NCBI RefSeq assembly: GCF_030316825.1
Contig: NZ_JASZYU010000001.1
Location: forward strand, 2,046,001-2,110,000
DNA from: Variovorax fucosicus
Lineage (GTDB): Bacteria; Pseudomonadota; Gammaproteobacteria; Burkholderiales; Burkholderiaceae_C
Length of the DNA: 64,000 bases
Direction of reading: 5' to 3'
Position 1 is the first letter of the stretch. The number at the start of each line of letters is the position of its first letter. The translations under genes and the position numbers were made by a program. This document shows positions 7,444 to 16,083 of the stretch, piece by piece. The notes under the pieces were generated by a model. It was not told the origin of the DNA. It did not search any database and worked only from the letters and a program-made list of their open reading frames with translations.

Positions 7444-7977
7444 TTGGCCACACAGTCCCCCTTCTTCGGCAAGCGCACCAGCGACACCGACAACCTCACC
7501 TCCCGTCCTGCACCGCTGGTCGGCTCCCCCACCAATCTGTCAGGCTCGCCGGTGAGTCCGTCGTCGTCATTGATCAATGCGCAGGCGGCCAATGCCGTGG
7601 CGGCGGCCAAGGAAGGCGGCAGCAAGCTCACTGTCGGCCCGAACATCAAGCTCAAGGGCGTCGAGATCACCGACTGCGACACGTTGATCGTCGAAGGCCT
7701 GGTGGAAGCCACGATGGATTCGCGCGTGATGCAGATCGCCGAGCAGGGCGCCTTCAAGGGCTCCGCCGAAATCGACATCGCCGAGATCCATGGCCTGTTC
7801 GAGGGCAACCTCACGGTGCGCGAAAAGCTCGTGATCCACTCGACCGGCAAGGTCACCGGCAAGATCCGCTACAGCAAGATCGTTATCGAAGAAGGCGGCC
7901 AGCTGTCGGGCGAAATCACGTTCGGTACCTCGGGCGCCAAGTCGGAAAGCAAGCCGGCGCTCCAAGCCGCCGCTTAA
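7444..7977 (+). CDS. Bactofilin family cytoskeletal protein
   Basis: 177 residues. An N-terminal disordered ~50 residues rich in Ser/Pro/Thr precede the bactofilin beta-helix core (about 70–165), with regular six-residue turns such as LIVEGLVEATMDS, IHGLFEGNLTVREKLVIHSTGKV and GQLSGEITFG. Bactofilins polymerise without nucleotide into filaments that localise cell-wall or polarity proteins. The start is taken as TTG 7444 because GAGGAG lies 7 nt before it and MATQSPFFGK is a sensible N-terminus. It meets the DUF72 gene tail to tail with a 4-nt overlap. Confidence 0.93.
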   Translation: MATQSPFFGKRTSDTDNLTSRPAPLVGSPTNLSGSPVSPSSSLINAQAANAVAAAKEGGSKLTVGPNIKLKGVEITDCDTLIVEGLVEATMDSRVMQIAEQGAFKGSAEIDIAEIHGLFEGNLTVREKLVIHSTGKVTGKIRYSKIVIEEGGQLSGEITFGTSGAKSESKPALQAAA

Positions 7978-8756
7978 GGGCCTTCTGCGGGCTTCCAGCC
8001 CAAACGCTCCAGCAAGGCACCGGCCGCGGCCGGTGCTTTTTCTTTGGCGCCGTTGATGAAGAAGACGAACACATCGCGCTTCTTCGGCGCCTTGGCCCAG
8101 CCCTGCGCGCGCTCGGCCCATGCATCGAGCGCCTTCGGCGCATAGCCGCTCTTGAGTCCGGCGTCGGCCATCATGAGCCGCGCATAGGCGAACTCGCCCT
8201 CGGGCTCCTCGAACGAGGGGAACTTGTCGGAGTCGGTGAAGACGGTGGCCACCTGGTACTTCTTCGCGAGCTTCTGGTAGGCGGGCGTGATGAAGCTTTC
8301 GTGCCGCACGTCCATCACGTGGCGCAAGCTGCGGCTGCCCTCCTTCTTCGGCAGCAGCGCCAGAAACGCCTCGAAGTCCACTGCGTCGAATTGCTTGGTC
8401 GGCATGAACTGCCAGACGATCGGGCCGAGCTTGTCGCCCAGCTCGGCAAGACCGCTGCCCACGAAACGCTGGATCGAATCGCCTGCATCGGCCAGCACGC
8501 GGCGGTTGGTCGCAAAGCGCGAGGCCTTGAGCGAGAACACGAAATCGTCGGGCGTTTCGTCGTGCCACTTGCGGAAGCTCTCGGGCTTCATGGTGCTGTA
8601 GTAGGTGCCATTGACTTCGATGGCGCTCATGCGGCGGCTCGCGTAGCCCAGCTCTTTCGCGTGCGAAAGCCCCTTGGGGTAGAAGTTGTCGCGCCAGGGC
8701 TCGAAAGTCCAGCCGCCGATGCCCACTCTCACGTTGCTCGCTGCTGCTTTGCTCAC
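7974..8756 (-). CDS. DUF72 domain-containing protein
   Basis: 260 residues from GTG 8756, chosen because GGAGA lies 5 nt upstream and the family starts just before the RVGIGGWTFEPWRDNFYP motif. Conserved stretches include EVNGTYYSTMKPE, FVFSLKASRFATN, and DVRHES near the middle. DUF72 proteins have a TIM-barrel-like fold (YecE) and no established activity. It diverges from the M20 peptidase at 8848. Confidence 0.9.
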   Translation of the reverse strand: MSKAAASNVRVGIGGWTFEPWRDNFYPKGLSHAKELGYASRRMSAIEVNGTYYSTMKPESFRKWHDETPDDFVFSLKASRFATNRRVLADAGDSIQRFVGSGLAELGDKLGPIVWQFMPTKQFDAVDFEAFLALLPKKEGSRSLRHVMDVRHESFITPAYQKLAKKYQVATVFTDSDKFPSFEEPEGEFAYARLMMADAGLKSGYAPKALDAWAERAQGWAKAPKKRDVFVFFINGAKEKAPAAAGALLERLGWKPAEGP

Positions 8757-8847
8757 GTCGATCTCCGGGTTGATGCCATCGCACTCTACGCAAGCCGGCG
8801 TGCAGGCGCAAAATGCTTTTTTCCTCACCCGCGGAGATCCTCACACC

Positions 8848-10359
8848 ATGAACGCACCGCTGCACCGCAGTCAGCTGGAACGGCCCGCCGGCTTCCTCGA
8901 CGCCGAACGCGCCCTGTCCGACGTCACCACGAAGTGGGACACCGACATCGTCAAACAGCTCACCAGCTACATCGAGATCCCGGCCAAATCGCCGGGCTTC
9001 GACAAGGACTGGTCGGCCAACGGCTATCTCGAAACGGTGATCCGCAACGCGGCCAGCTGGGTCGAGGCGCAGAAGGTCGAGGGCCTGAAGCTCGAGATCG
9101 TGCGGCTCGAAGGCCGCACGCCGGTGCTGTTTTTCGAGGTGCCAGCGACCGGCACGGCCATGACCGACACCGTGCTGATGTACGGCCACCTCGACAAGCA
9201 GCCCGAGTTCACCGGCTGGCGCAACGATCTCGGCCCCTGGACGCCCAAGTACCAGGACGGCCTGCTCTACGGCCGCGGCGGCGCCGATGACGGCTACGCG
9301 GTCTATGCCAGCGTCGCGGCGCTGCAGGCGCTCAAGGCACAAGGCGCGGCCCATCCGCGCATCGTCGGCCTCATCGAGACCTGCGAGGAGTCGGGCTCCT
9401 ACGACCTGCTGCCCTACGTGACCGCGCTCAAAGACCGGCTCGGCGATGTCGGTCTGGTGATCTGCCTCGACTCGGGCGCCGGCAACTACGACCAGCTCTG
9501 GCTCACCACCTCGCTGCGCGGCATGGCGAGCGGCACGCTCAAGGTCGAGGTGCTGACCGAAGGCATCCACTCCGGCGACGCTTCGGGCCTGGTGCCGTCG
9601 AGCTTCCGGATCATGCGGCAGGTGCTCGACCGGCTCGAAGACAGCGCCACCGGTCGCATGCTGCCCGCCAGCTTCCATTGCGAAGTGCCGGCCGACCGGC
9701 TGGCACAGGCCCGGGCCACGGCCGCGATCCTCGGCGACGAGGTCTACAAGCGCTTTCCGTGGGCGCACTACGACTGCGGCGGCTCGACCACGTTCGCGCT
9801 GCCGACCACCACCGACCCGGTCGAGGCGCTGCTGAACCGCACCTGGAAGCCGACGCTGAGCGTCACCGGTGCCGAGGGCTTCCCTGCGCTGAAGGACGCG
9901 GGCAACGTGCTGCGCCCCTACACCGCGTTCAAGCTCTCGCTGCGCCTGCCGCCACTGGTGGAAGCCGATGCGGCGGTGGCGGAAATGAAGAAGCTGCTCG
10001 AAGACAACGCGCCCTATCAGGCGCGGGTGACCTTCGAGCATGGCGGCGGCGCAACCGGTTGGAACGCACCCGCGATCACGCCGTGGTTCGAGCAGGCGCT
10101 CAACGCCGCGAGCCAGGCTCATTTCGGCGCGCCCTGCGGCTACATCGGCCAGGGCGGCACCATCCCGCTCATGAACATGCTGAGCGAAGGCTTTCCCCAG
10201 GCGCAGATGATGGTCTGCGGCGTGCTCGGCCCCAAGAGCAACGCGCATGGGCCCAACGAGTTCCTGCACGTGCCTTACGCCAAGAAGCTCACCGCCGCGG
10301 TGGCTGAAGTGATTGCCGCCTTGCCGGTGGCGCACGCGGCCGAAGCCGTCGCCGCTTGA
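8848..10359 (+). CDS. M20 family metallopeptidase (probable dipeptidase)
   Basis: 503 residues, cytoplasmic (no signal peptide). Zinc site as in M20: YGHLDKQP (His114), GRGGADDG (Asp147, with the catalytic Asp two residues after the His) and CEESGS (Glu180/181). Residues ~215–395 form the dimerisation insert (SGDASGLVPSSF). The C-terminal His ligand region is NAHGPNEFLHV. Length and the GHLDKQPEF motif place it with carnosinase-like/DUF-M20 dipeptidases. It is coupled to the next gene by a 4-nt overlap. Confidence 0.92.
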   Translation: MNAPLHRSQLERPAGFLDAERALSDVTTKWDTDIVKQLTSYIEIPAKSPGFDKDWSANGYLETVIRNAASWVEAQKVEGLKLEIVRLEGRTPVLFFEVPATGTAMTDTVLMYGHLDKQPEFTGWRNDLGPWTPKYQDGLLYGRGGADDGYAVYASVAALQALKAQGAAHPRIVGLIETCEESGSYDLLPYVTALKDRLGDVGLVICLDSGAGNYDQLWLTTSLRGMASGTLKVEVLTEGIHSGDASGLVPSSFRIMRQVLDRLEDSATGRMLPASFHCEVPADRLAQARATAAILGDEVYKRFPWAHYDCGGSTTFALPTTTDPVEALLNRTWKPTLSVTGAEGFPALKDAGNVLRPYTAFKLSLRLPPLVEADAAVAEMKKLLEDNAPYQARVTFEHGGGATGWNAPAITPWFEQALNAASQAHFGAPCGYIGQGGTIPLMNMLSEGFPQAQMMVCGVLGPKSNAHGPNEFLHVPYAKKLTAAVAEVIAALPVAHAAEAVAA

Positions 10360-11177
10360 GCACGGTATTGAAGCGGCCCGACGGGGAGACGCTCGCGCTG
10401 CGCGAGTGGACGGTCGAGGGCGCGGCGCCGCGCGCGATCGTGCAGCTTCTGCACGGCCTCGGCGAACACATGGGCCGCTACGAACACGTGGCGCGGCGGC
10501 TCAACAGCTGGGGCTTTGCGGTGCGGGCGCACGATCACTACGGCCATGGCCAGTCGAGCGGTGTGCGGGGCGGCTTGCCGAGCACGCTGCGACTGATCGA
10601 CGACCTGGCCGCGGTAGTCGACCAGACGCGCCGTGCCTGCCCCGAAGTGCCGTTGATCCTGTTCGGCCACAGCCTCGGCGGCCTGGTCGCATCCAGCTTC
10701 GTCGCGCGCGGCGTGCGGCCGGTCGAAGGCCTGGTGTTGTCCTCACCGGGGCTCGACCCGGGCCTCGACGCGGTGCAGAAGATGCTGATCGCGGTGTTGC
10801 CGCGCATCGCGCCGGACATGCGCGTGGGCAATGGCATCGACAGCAGCGACATCTCGCACGACCCGGCCGTTGTGCAGGCCTACCGCGACGACCCGCTCAA
10901 CCACGACCGCATCTGCGGCCGGCTGGCGCGCTTCCTGTCCGAGGAAGGCGCCGTTGTGCAGGCGGCGGCGCCGCGCTGGAAGGTGCCGACGCTGCTGCTT
11001 TACGCAGGCGACGACAAGCTCGTGCGGCCGGCCGCGAGCGCCGCCTTTGCGCAAGCCGCGCCGGCCGGCGTGGTGAGCGCAACCTGCTTCGACACGCTGT
11101 TCCACGAGATCTTCAACGAACTGCACGCAGAGCCGGTATTCGCCGCCCTCCGCGACTGGCTCGAACAGCGCTTCTAG
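10356..11177 (+). CDS. Alpha/beta hydrolase, monoacylglycerol-lipase/S33 type
   Basis: 273 residues from TTG 10356, overlapping the peptidase stop. Motifs: LLHGLGEHMGRYEHVA (oxyanion region), nucleophile GHSLGG near residue 107, Asp in LLYAGDDKLV, and His in TLFHEIFNE. These match the Hydrolase_4/monoacylglycerol lipase group, which cleaves monoglycerides or lysophospholipids. Translational coupling to the M20 peptidase suggests joint expression, but no shared pathway is evident. It ends 4 nt inside the convergent MFS gene. Confidence 0.9.
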   Translation: MSTVLKRPDGETLALREWTVEGAAPRAIVQLLHGLGEHMGRYEHVARRLNSWGFAVRAHDHYGHGQSSGVRGGLPSTLRLIDDLAAVVDQTRRACPEVPLILFGHSLGGLVASSFVARGVRPVEGLVLSSPGLDPGLDAVQKMLIAVLPRIAPDMRVGNGIDSSDISHDPAVVQAYRDDPLNHDRICGRLARFLSEEGAVVQAAAPRWKVPTLLLYAGDDKLVRPAASAAFAQAAPAGVVSATCFDTLFHEIFNELHAEPVFAALRDWLEQRF

Positions 11178-12349
11178 GCGGCTGCGCGTGCGGTGCGGCG
11201 GCGGATGACGGCGAGCCACAGCAAGGCCGCACCCGTCAGCGCGACCGGCAACAGCGACCCGAAGTTCAGCAGGCGCCAGCCCTGCGTGGTGACCAGCACG
11301 CCCGAGGCGAACGAGGTCACGGCGAGCGTGGCGAAGATGCAGAAGTTCAGCGCGCCCTGGGCCCGGTCTTTCTCTTCCGGCGCATAGGCCGTGAGCGACA
11401 GCGTCGTCGCACCGGTGAACAGGAAATTCCAGCCCACGCCGAGCAGGGCCAGCGCGATCAGGAACTGGTGCAGCTCGACGCCCGACAGCGCCACCGCGAT
11501 GCAACCCAGGTTCAGCAGCAGCCCCACGCCCATCACCGGCAGCGCGCCGAAGCGCCGGATCAGGTGGCCGGTGAAGAAGCCCGGCGCAAACATGCCGATC
11601 ACGTGCCACTCGAGCACCAGTGCGATGTCAGGGAACGGCAGGCTGCAGATCTGCATGGCGATCGGCGTGGCGGCCATCAGCAGGTTCATCACGCCGAAGC
11701 CAAGCGAGCCGGCTGCCGCTGCAACGATGAACACTGGCTGCCGCATGATCTGACCGAGCGACCGGCCACCAGCGGCCTGTTGCTTCGTGAGCGCCGGCGG
11801 AAAGTCGATGAAGGCCAGCAGCGCCATCGACAGCAGCGCCACGATGGCGAGCGCGAGGTAGGCGCCGACGAACGGCACGTCGAACAACCCGCGCGTGACC
11901 GAGGCCAGGTTGGGCCCGACCACCGCGCCGATCAGTCCACCGGCCATCACCAGCGACACCGCCTTCTCGCGCCAGGCCGGCGCCGCGAGCTCGGCTGCGG
12001 CGAAGCGGTAGAGGCTGGCGTTGGCGCTGTAGTAGCCGGCCACCAGCGTGGCCAGCGTCAACAGCCAGAAGTTCTTCGAATAGGCCGCGTAGCCGCACAG
12101 CAGCGCCGACCCGAACGCCACGGCCAGCCCGGTCTGGAACGAGCCGCGCCGGCCGAAGCGGCGCTGCGTGCGCGCCACGATCCCGGTGGAGAGCGCGCCG
12201 CCGACCACGTAGCCCATGACCGGCAGGGTTGCCATCCAGCCGCGCGGCGCCAGGCTCAGCCCGACCAGGCCATTGATGGCGATGAAGGTGACGTTGTTGG
12301 TGAGGAAGAGTCCCTGGCAGATCGCCAGCAGCCAGAGATTGCGGTTCAT
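11174..12349 (-). CDS. MFS transporter
   Basis: 391 residues, about 12 hydrophobic helices with a central loop near residue 190 (FPPALTKQQAAGG). Loop 2–3 has the basic RTQRRFGRRGSF variant of the MFS signature. ATG 12349 (MNRNLWLLAICQG) begins right at the first helix. It may be cotranscribed with yidB, whose stop lies 41 nt upstream on the same strand. The substrate is not predictable. Confidence 0.9.
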   Translation of the reverse strand: MNRNLWLLAICQGLFLTNNVTFIAINGLVGLSLAPRGWMATLPVMGYVVGGALSTGIVARTQRRFGRRGSFQTGLAVAFGSALLCGYAAYSKNFWLLTLATLVAGYYSANASLYRFAAAELAAPAWREKAVSLVMAGGLIGAVVGPNLASVTRGLFDVPFVGAYLALAIVALLSMALLAFIDFPPALTKQQAAGGRSLGQIMRQPVFIVAAAAGSLGFGVMNLLMAATPIAMQICSLPFPDIALVLEWHVIGMFAPGFFTGHLIRRFGALPVMGVGLLLNLGCIAVALSGVELHQFLIALALLGVGWNFLFTGATTLSLTAYAPEEKDRAQGALNFCIFATLAVTSFASGVLVTTQGWRLLNFGSLLPVALTGAALLWLAVIRRRTARAAA

Positions 12350-12390
12350 GGCGGCATTGTTGCCCGCGGGCGCCGGCCCCGCGACGGGTA

Positions 12391-12852
12391 TCAGCCCTTT
12401 TGCAGCAAGCCGCTGAGCGATGCCAGCAGATCGTCGTGGTTGCCGACGCCCTCTTCCGGCACCTTGCCATGCGGCGTCAGGTGATCGATCAGTGCCGGCA
12501 GCATCGTCGCCAGCATCGGCAGCAGTGTCTGGGCATTGATGCCGAGCTTGCTGGCGATGGCCGCGATGGTGTCGCTGCCGAGGACATCGTTCAGCTGGTT
12601 GCCCGAGACCGGCGCGTTCTCTCCTTTGCCGATCCACGAGCCGATCACGTCGCCCATGCCGGCCTGCTCGAACTTCGTGACCAGCCCGCCGAGCCCGCCG
12701 AGCCCGCCCTGCTCGCCGTTGTTCGCCAGCAGCCCGCCGAGCGCGCCGGCCAATCCGCCGAGATCGCCGAGGCCTCCCAGCCCCCCGCCCGGCTGCTGCT
12801 GCTGCGCGCCGCCGCCGAGCACTTGTCCGAGTACCGAATCGAGCAATCCCAT
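12391..12852 (-). CDS. YidB-like protein (DUF937)
   Basis: 153 residues. It starts MGLLDSVLGQVLGGG, the usual YidB opening, followed by a Gly/Leu-rich stretch (about 20–75). A compact helical domain follows (GMGDVIGSWIGKGEN, QLNDVLGSDTIAAIASKLG, LLPMLATMLPALIDHLTPHG). AGGGGAAC lies 6 nt before ATG 12852. Members of this family are widespread and of unknown function. Confidence 0.9.
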   Translation of the reverse strand: MGLLDSVLGQVLGGGAQQQQPGGGLGGLGDLGGLAGALGGLLANNGEQGGLGGLGGLVTKFEQAGMGDVIGSWIGKGENAPVSGNQLNDVLGSDTIAAIASKLGINAQTLLPMLATMLPALIDHLTPHGKVPEEGVGNHDDLLASLSGLLQKG

Positions 12853-12974
12853 GATGTTCCCCTGCTGGTTGTGCGCCGAAGCGCGCTTGGTGTGTGACAG
12901 AACCGCGTGCATTGTCGAACGCCGCGTCCCGGAATGCGGCGGTGTGGCAACTTTCGGCGTCTCGGCGTGAAGTA

Positions 12975-14339
12975 TTACTTCGCCGCCGCGCGAGGCGGGC
13001 GCTTTGGGAGCAACGGTTCGCTCACGCCCTGAACCCCCACCAGTCCCAACACCGTCACCAGCGAATTCTGCGCGCCTTTCCAGCCGTCTGTCACGTCGAT
13101 CCACTCGCTCAGCGCATGGAATCCGCCCGTCTTGCCGCCGCCGCCGATGATGATGGCCGGGATGCCCAGCGCCATCGGCACGTTCGCGTCGGTGCTCGCG
13201 CCCGACAGCAGTGTCTTGTGGCCGAACGCGGTGTTGGCGCGGATGGCAGCCTCGACCATCACCGAGTCGGCCGGAGTGCGGCCGCCCGGCCGGTCGCCGA
13301 TCAACTTGTTCGACACCGCCAGCGTGGTGACGCCCCAGCGCTTGTTCTCTTCCGCCACGGCCTCGTCGACCGCGGCGAGGATCTTCTTTTCGGTCTCGAG
13401 CAGCGGCTCCATCGCGTCGGAGCGGATGTCCACCGCCATGCGCGCGTCGGGCGCGATGGTGTTGACCGAAGTGCCGCCGCCGACCGTGCCGACCGTGAAG
13501 GTGGTCTTGGGGAAACTCGGCGTCTTGACGTCGGCGATCTTGGCGATCGCGCGGCCCATGCCATGGATCGCGCTCGGCACCTGGCCGAAGGCGCCATAGC
13601 TGTGGCCGCCCGGGCCCTTGAAGGTGAACTCGTAGCGGTGGCTGCCGGTGCCGAGGATCAGCACGCTGCCGTCCGGTGCCGGCTCCAGGCCGACCATGCC
13701 GTCGATGTCGAGCTGATCGCGGAACAGCGCCTTCATGCCGCGCAGGTTGCCGAGTTCTTCCTCGCCCACATTGCCCACGAACAGCAGGTCGCCCACGGTC
13801 TGCACCTTGTTGTCGTTCAGCACCTTGAGCCACGACAGCAGTACGCTGAGCCCCCGCGTGTCGTCCGAGATGCCGGGCGCGTAGAGCTTGCCGTCGCGCT
13901 CCTTCACCTTCACGTCGGTGCCGGCCGGGAACACGGTGTCCAGGTGCGCCGAAATCAGGAGCTTCGGCCCGTTGCCCGTGCCCTTGCGCAGGCCGACCAC
14001 GTTGCCCTCGGCATCGATCTTCGCGTCGGCGAGGCCGAGCGCTTTCATGCGTGCCAGAAACGCTTCCGCGCGCTTCTGTTCCTTGAACGGCGGCGCCTCG
14101 ATCTCGGTCAGCATCTTCAGGTCTTCGACCGAGCGGTCGTGGTCGGCCTTGACCGCGTCGAGCAGCTTCAGGATGGCCGGCGACGCCATCAATTGCGTGT
14201 AGGCCTGGTCGATGGCGGGCTTGACCTGCGCGGGCGTCGACGCCACGGCGTTGAAGCTCTGGGCATGCGCGGCGCCGGCCGCCATCAGCGCGGCTGCGGC
14301 GGCAAGGGTGGCAAGGCGGTGGCGAAGGGCGTGCGGCAT
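12975..14339 (-). CDS. Secreted M20 peptidase (glutamate carboxypeptidase-like)
   Basis: 454 residues from ATG 14339. The N-terminus has a signal peptide ending near AAGAAHAQS, so the enzyme is periplasmic. The M20 zinc site is visible: SAHLDTVFPAGTD (His and catalytic Asp), PGISDDTRG (bridging Asp) and GNVGEEELGN (Glu/Glu). The dimerisation insert has GTVGGGTSVNTIAP. The layout resembles carboxypeptidase G2-type enzymes that release C-terminal glutamate. A TTG start 27 nt upstream is possible but would lengthen the signal peptide oddly. It diverges from the LysR gene, a likely regulator. Confidence 0.9.
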   Translation of the reverse strand: MPHALRHRLATLAAAAALMAAGAAHAQSFNAVASTPAQVKPAIDQAYTQLMASPAILKLLDAVKADHDRSVEDLKMLTEIEAPPFKEQKRAEAFLARMKALGLADAKIDAEGNVVGLRKGTGNGPKLLISAHLDTVFPAGTDVKVKERDGKLYAPGISDDTRGLSVLLSWLKVLNDNKVQTVGDLLFVGNVGEEELGNLRGMKALFRDQLDIDGMVGLEPAPDGSVLILGTGSHRYEFTFKGPGGHSYGAFGQVPSAIHGMGRAIAKIADVKTPSFPKTTFTVGTVGGGTSVNTIAPDARMAVDIRSDAMEPLLETEKKILAAVDEAVAEENKRWGVTTLAVSNKLIGDRPGGRTPADSVMVEAAIRANTAFGHKTLLSGASTDANVPMALGIPAIIIGGGGKTGGFHALSEWIDVTDGWKGAQNSLVTVLGLVGVQGVSEPLLPKRPPRAAAK

Positions 14340-14420
14340 GGCGTGTTGGGTGTGGATGGACAGCAAGCCGGCATTCTTTCAATTTCCGGCCAGCGCCGCT
14401 CTCCTTTAATCTAGCGAGCT

Positions 14421-15344
14421 GTGAGTTTTTCTAACACCCGCCGCCATCTGCCCACGACCCGCGCACTGCTGGTGTTCGACGCGGTCGCGCGCCACCATGG
14501 CCTCAGCAAGGCGGCCGAGGCGCTGAGCCTCACGCACGGCGCGGTGAGCCAGCAGCTGCGGCTGCTCGAAACGCAACTGGGCGTCCGGCTGGTGCTGCGC
14601 ACCGCGCGCGGCTCGCAGCTCACGGAAGCCGGTCGTCGCTACCACGCGCAGATCGCCGGCGACCTGCTGCGGCTGGAGAACCACACGCTCGAAGCGATGG
14701 CGCAGCGTCCCGATGGCGTGCGTCTGCTGGTCGGCGCGGTTCCGGTGCTGGCCGAGCGCTGGCTGATCCCGCGGCTGCCGGCTTTTGCGCAACGCGAGCC
14801 GGCCTGCAGCCTGCACCTGCAGGTGTTTCCGACGCAGGTCTACATGGACGAGCCGGCCTTCGACGTGGCCCTGCAGTACGACGATGCCGTCTGGCCCGGC
14901 GCATCGGTGCGGCCGCTCATGCCGGAACAGTGCGTCGCCGTGTGCGCCCCGCAGGCACGCGGCCGGCGCGAGATGGGGCGCGGCGACTTCAGCGGCGCCA
15001 CCTTGCTGCAACTCACTTCACGGCTGGGTGCATGGGAGGACTGGTTCGCACAGGCCGGGATCGAACGCACGCCGGCGAACGCGGTTGCGGGTCACCGTTT
15101 CGACCTGTTCTCGATGCTGGTCGAGGCGGTGCGCGCCGGTCTCGGCGTGGGCCTGGTGCCGCGCTACTTCGTCGAGCGCGAACTGAAGGCGGGCGAACTG
15201 GTGCTGGCCCATGCCAGGGTCGGCCAGCACAGCCGCGGCTACAGCGTGTTCGTTGCGCCGCACCGGGCGCAAGACCCTCTGGTGGCGGCGTTCACGGGCT
15301 GGCTCGCCGAAGCGGCCGGCGCCGCGCCGGGCGAACCGGCCTGA
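14421..15344 (+). CDS. LysR family transcriptional regulator (GcvA-like)
   Basis: 307 residues from GTG 14421. The winged helix lies at ~10–70 (RALLVFDAVARHHGLSKAAEALSLTHGAVSQQLRLLE), with the GcvA-type ATTxTHGAVSxQ signature. The substrate-binding domain has AFDVALQYDD and a C-terminal AGLGVGLVPRYFVERE, both standard. It is divergent from the M20 peptidase with only 81 bp between starts, so control of that peptidase is the simplest guess. The effector is unknown. Confidence 0.9.
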   Translation: MSFSNTRRHLPTTRALLVFDAVARHHGLSKAAEALSLTHGAVSQQLRLLETQLGVRLVLRTARGSQLTEAGRRYHAQIAGDLLRLENHTLEAMAQRPDGVRLLVGAVPVLAERWLIPRLPAFAQREPACSLHLQVFPTQVYMDEPAFDVALQYDDAVWPGASVRPLMPEQCVAVCAPQARGRREMGRGDFSGATLLQLTSRLGAWEDWFAQAGIERTPANAVAGHRFDLFSMLVEAVRAGLGVGLVPRYFVERELKAGELVLAHARVGQHSRGYSVFVAPHRAQDPLVAAFTGWLAEAAGAAPGEPA

Positions 15345-15349
15345 CCGGC

Positions 15350-16075
15350 TTACCCCGCGAGCGCGACCAGGGCGGCGAGCGCCGCCGTCTCGGCCCGCAG
15401 CACGCGCGGGCCGAGCGTGAGCGGCGCAAAGCCGCTGCGCAGCGCTGCTTCTTCTTCGGCGGCACTGAGGCCGCCTTCGGGGCCGCTGAGCACCGTGAAG
15501 CGTTGTTGCGGCCCGGCGGCGGCCAGCGCCGAGGCGGCGCGCGCGCCCGGCGCAAAACTCAGCACGCTGCGTGCTTCCCCGGCATCGGCGCTCGGCAGTG
15601 CGCCGAGCCATTCGTTCAGCGAGCGCACCGGCAGCACCTGTGGAACGCGGTTGCGGCCGCATTGCTCGCACGAGGCGATGGCCACCGCCTGCCAGTGCGC
15701 GACCTTCTTGTCCGCGCGCTCGCCAGAGAGCCGCAACACCCCGTGCGCGGTCACCAGCGGCTGGATCACCGCCGCGCCGAGTTCGGTGGCTTTTTCGACC
15801 AGCCAGTCCATGCGCTCGTTGGTCGGCATGCCGACCGCGAGCTGCACCGCCCGCGGCGCTTCACGTTCGACCGGGTCGTGTGCCCCGACCTGCACCGTGA
15901 CCTCGCTGCGGCCCATGCGTTCGACCGTCGCGGCGTATTCGCCGCCAGCGCCATCGAACAGCGTGATCTCGCCGCCAGGCTGCAGCCGCAGCACCTGTAC
16001 GTGACGCGCCGCGCCCGGCGGCAGCGTCAGCGCGACGCCGGCCGACAGCGGCACGGAACAGTGGAAGCGTGGCAT
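15350..16075 (-). CDS. rsmE: 16S rRNA (uracil-1498-N3)-methyltransferase
   Basis: 241 residues, SPOUT fold. The N-terminal PUA-like part is MPRFHCSVPLSAG and ARHVQVLRLQPGGEITLFDG. The SAM-binding knot is VLSGPEGGLSAAEEEAAL and GPRVLRAETAALAAL, the family signature. ATG 16075 is set by the conserved PRF start. It lies 8 nt after amgK on the same strand, so the two are probably cotranscribed. Confidence 0.94.
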   Translation of the reverse strand: MPRFHCSVPLSAGVALTLPPGAARHVQVLRLQPGGEITLFDGAGGEYAATVERMGRSEVTVQVGAHDPVEREAPRAVQLAVGMPTNERMDWLVEKATELGAAVIQPLVTAHGVLRLSGERADKKVAHWQAVAIASCEQCGRNRVPQVLPVRSLNEWLGALPSADAGEARSVLSFAPGARAASALAAAGPQQRFTVLSGPEGGLSAAEEEAALRSGFAPLTLGPRVLRAETAALAALVALAG

Positions 16076-16083
16076 CGGCGGAT

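Noticed and set aside
7567-10335. 922-residue minus-strand ORF
   Set aside because: Shadow frame crossing bactofilin, DUF72 and the M20 peptidase; no coherent protein motifs.
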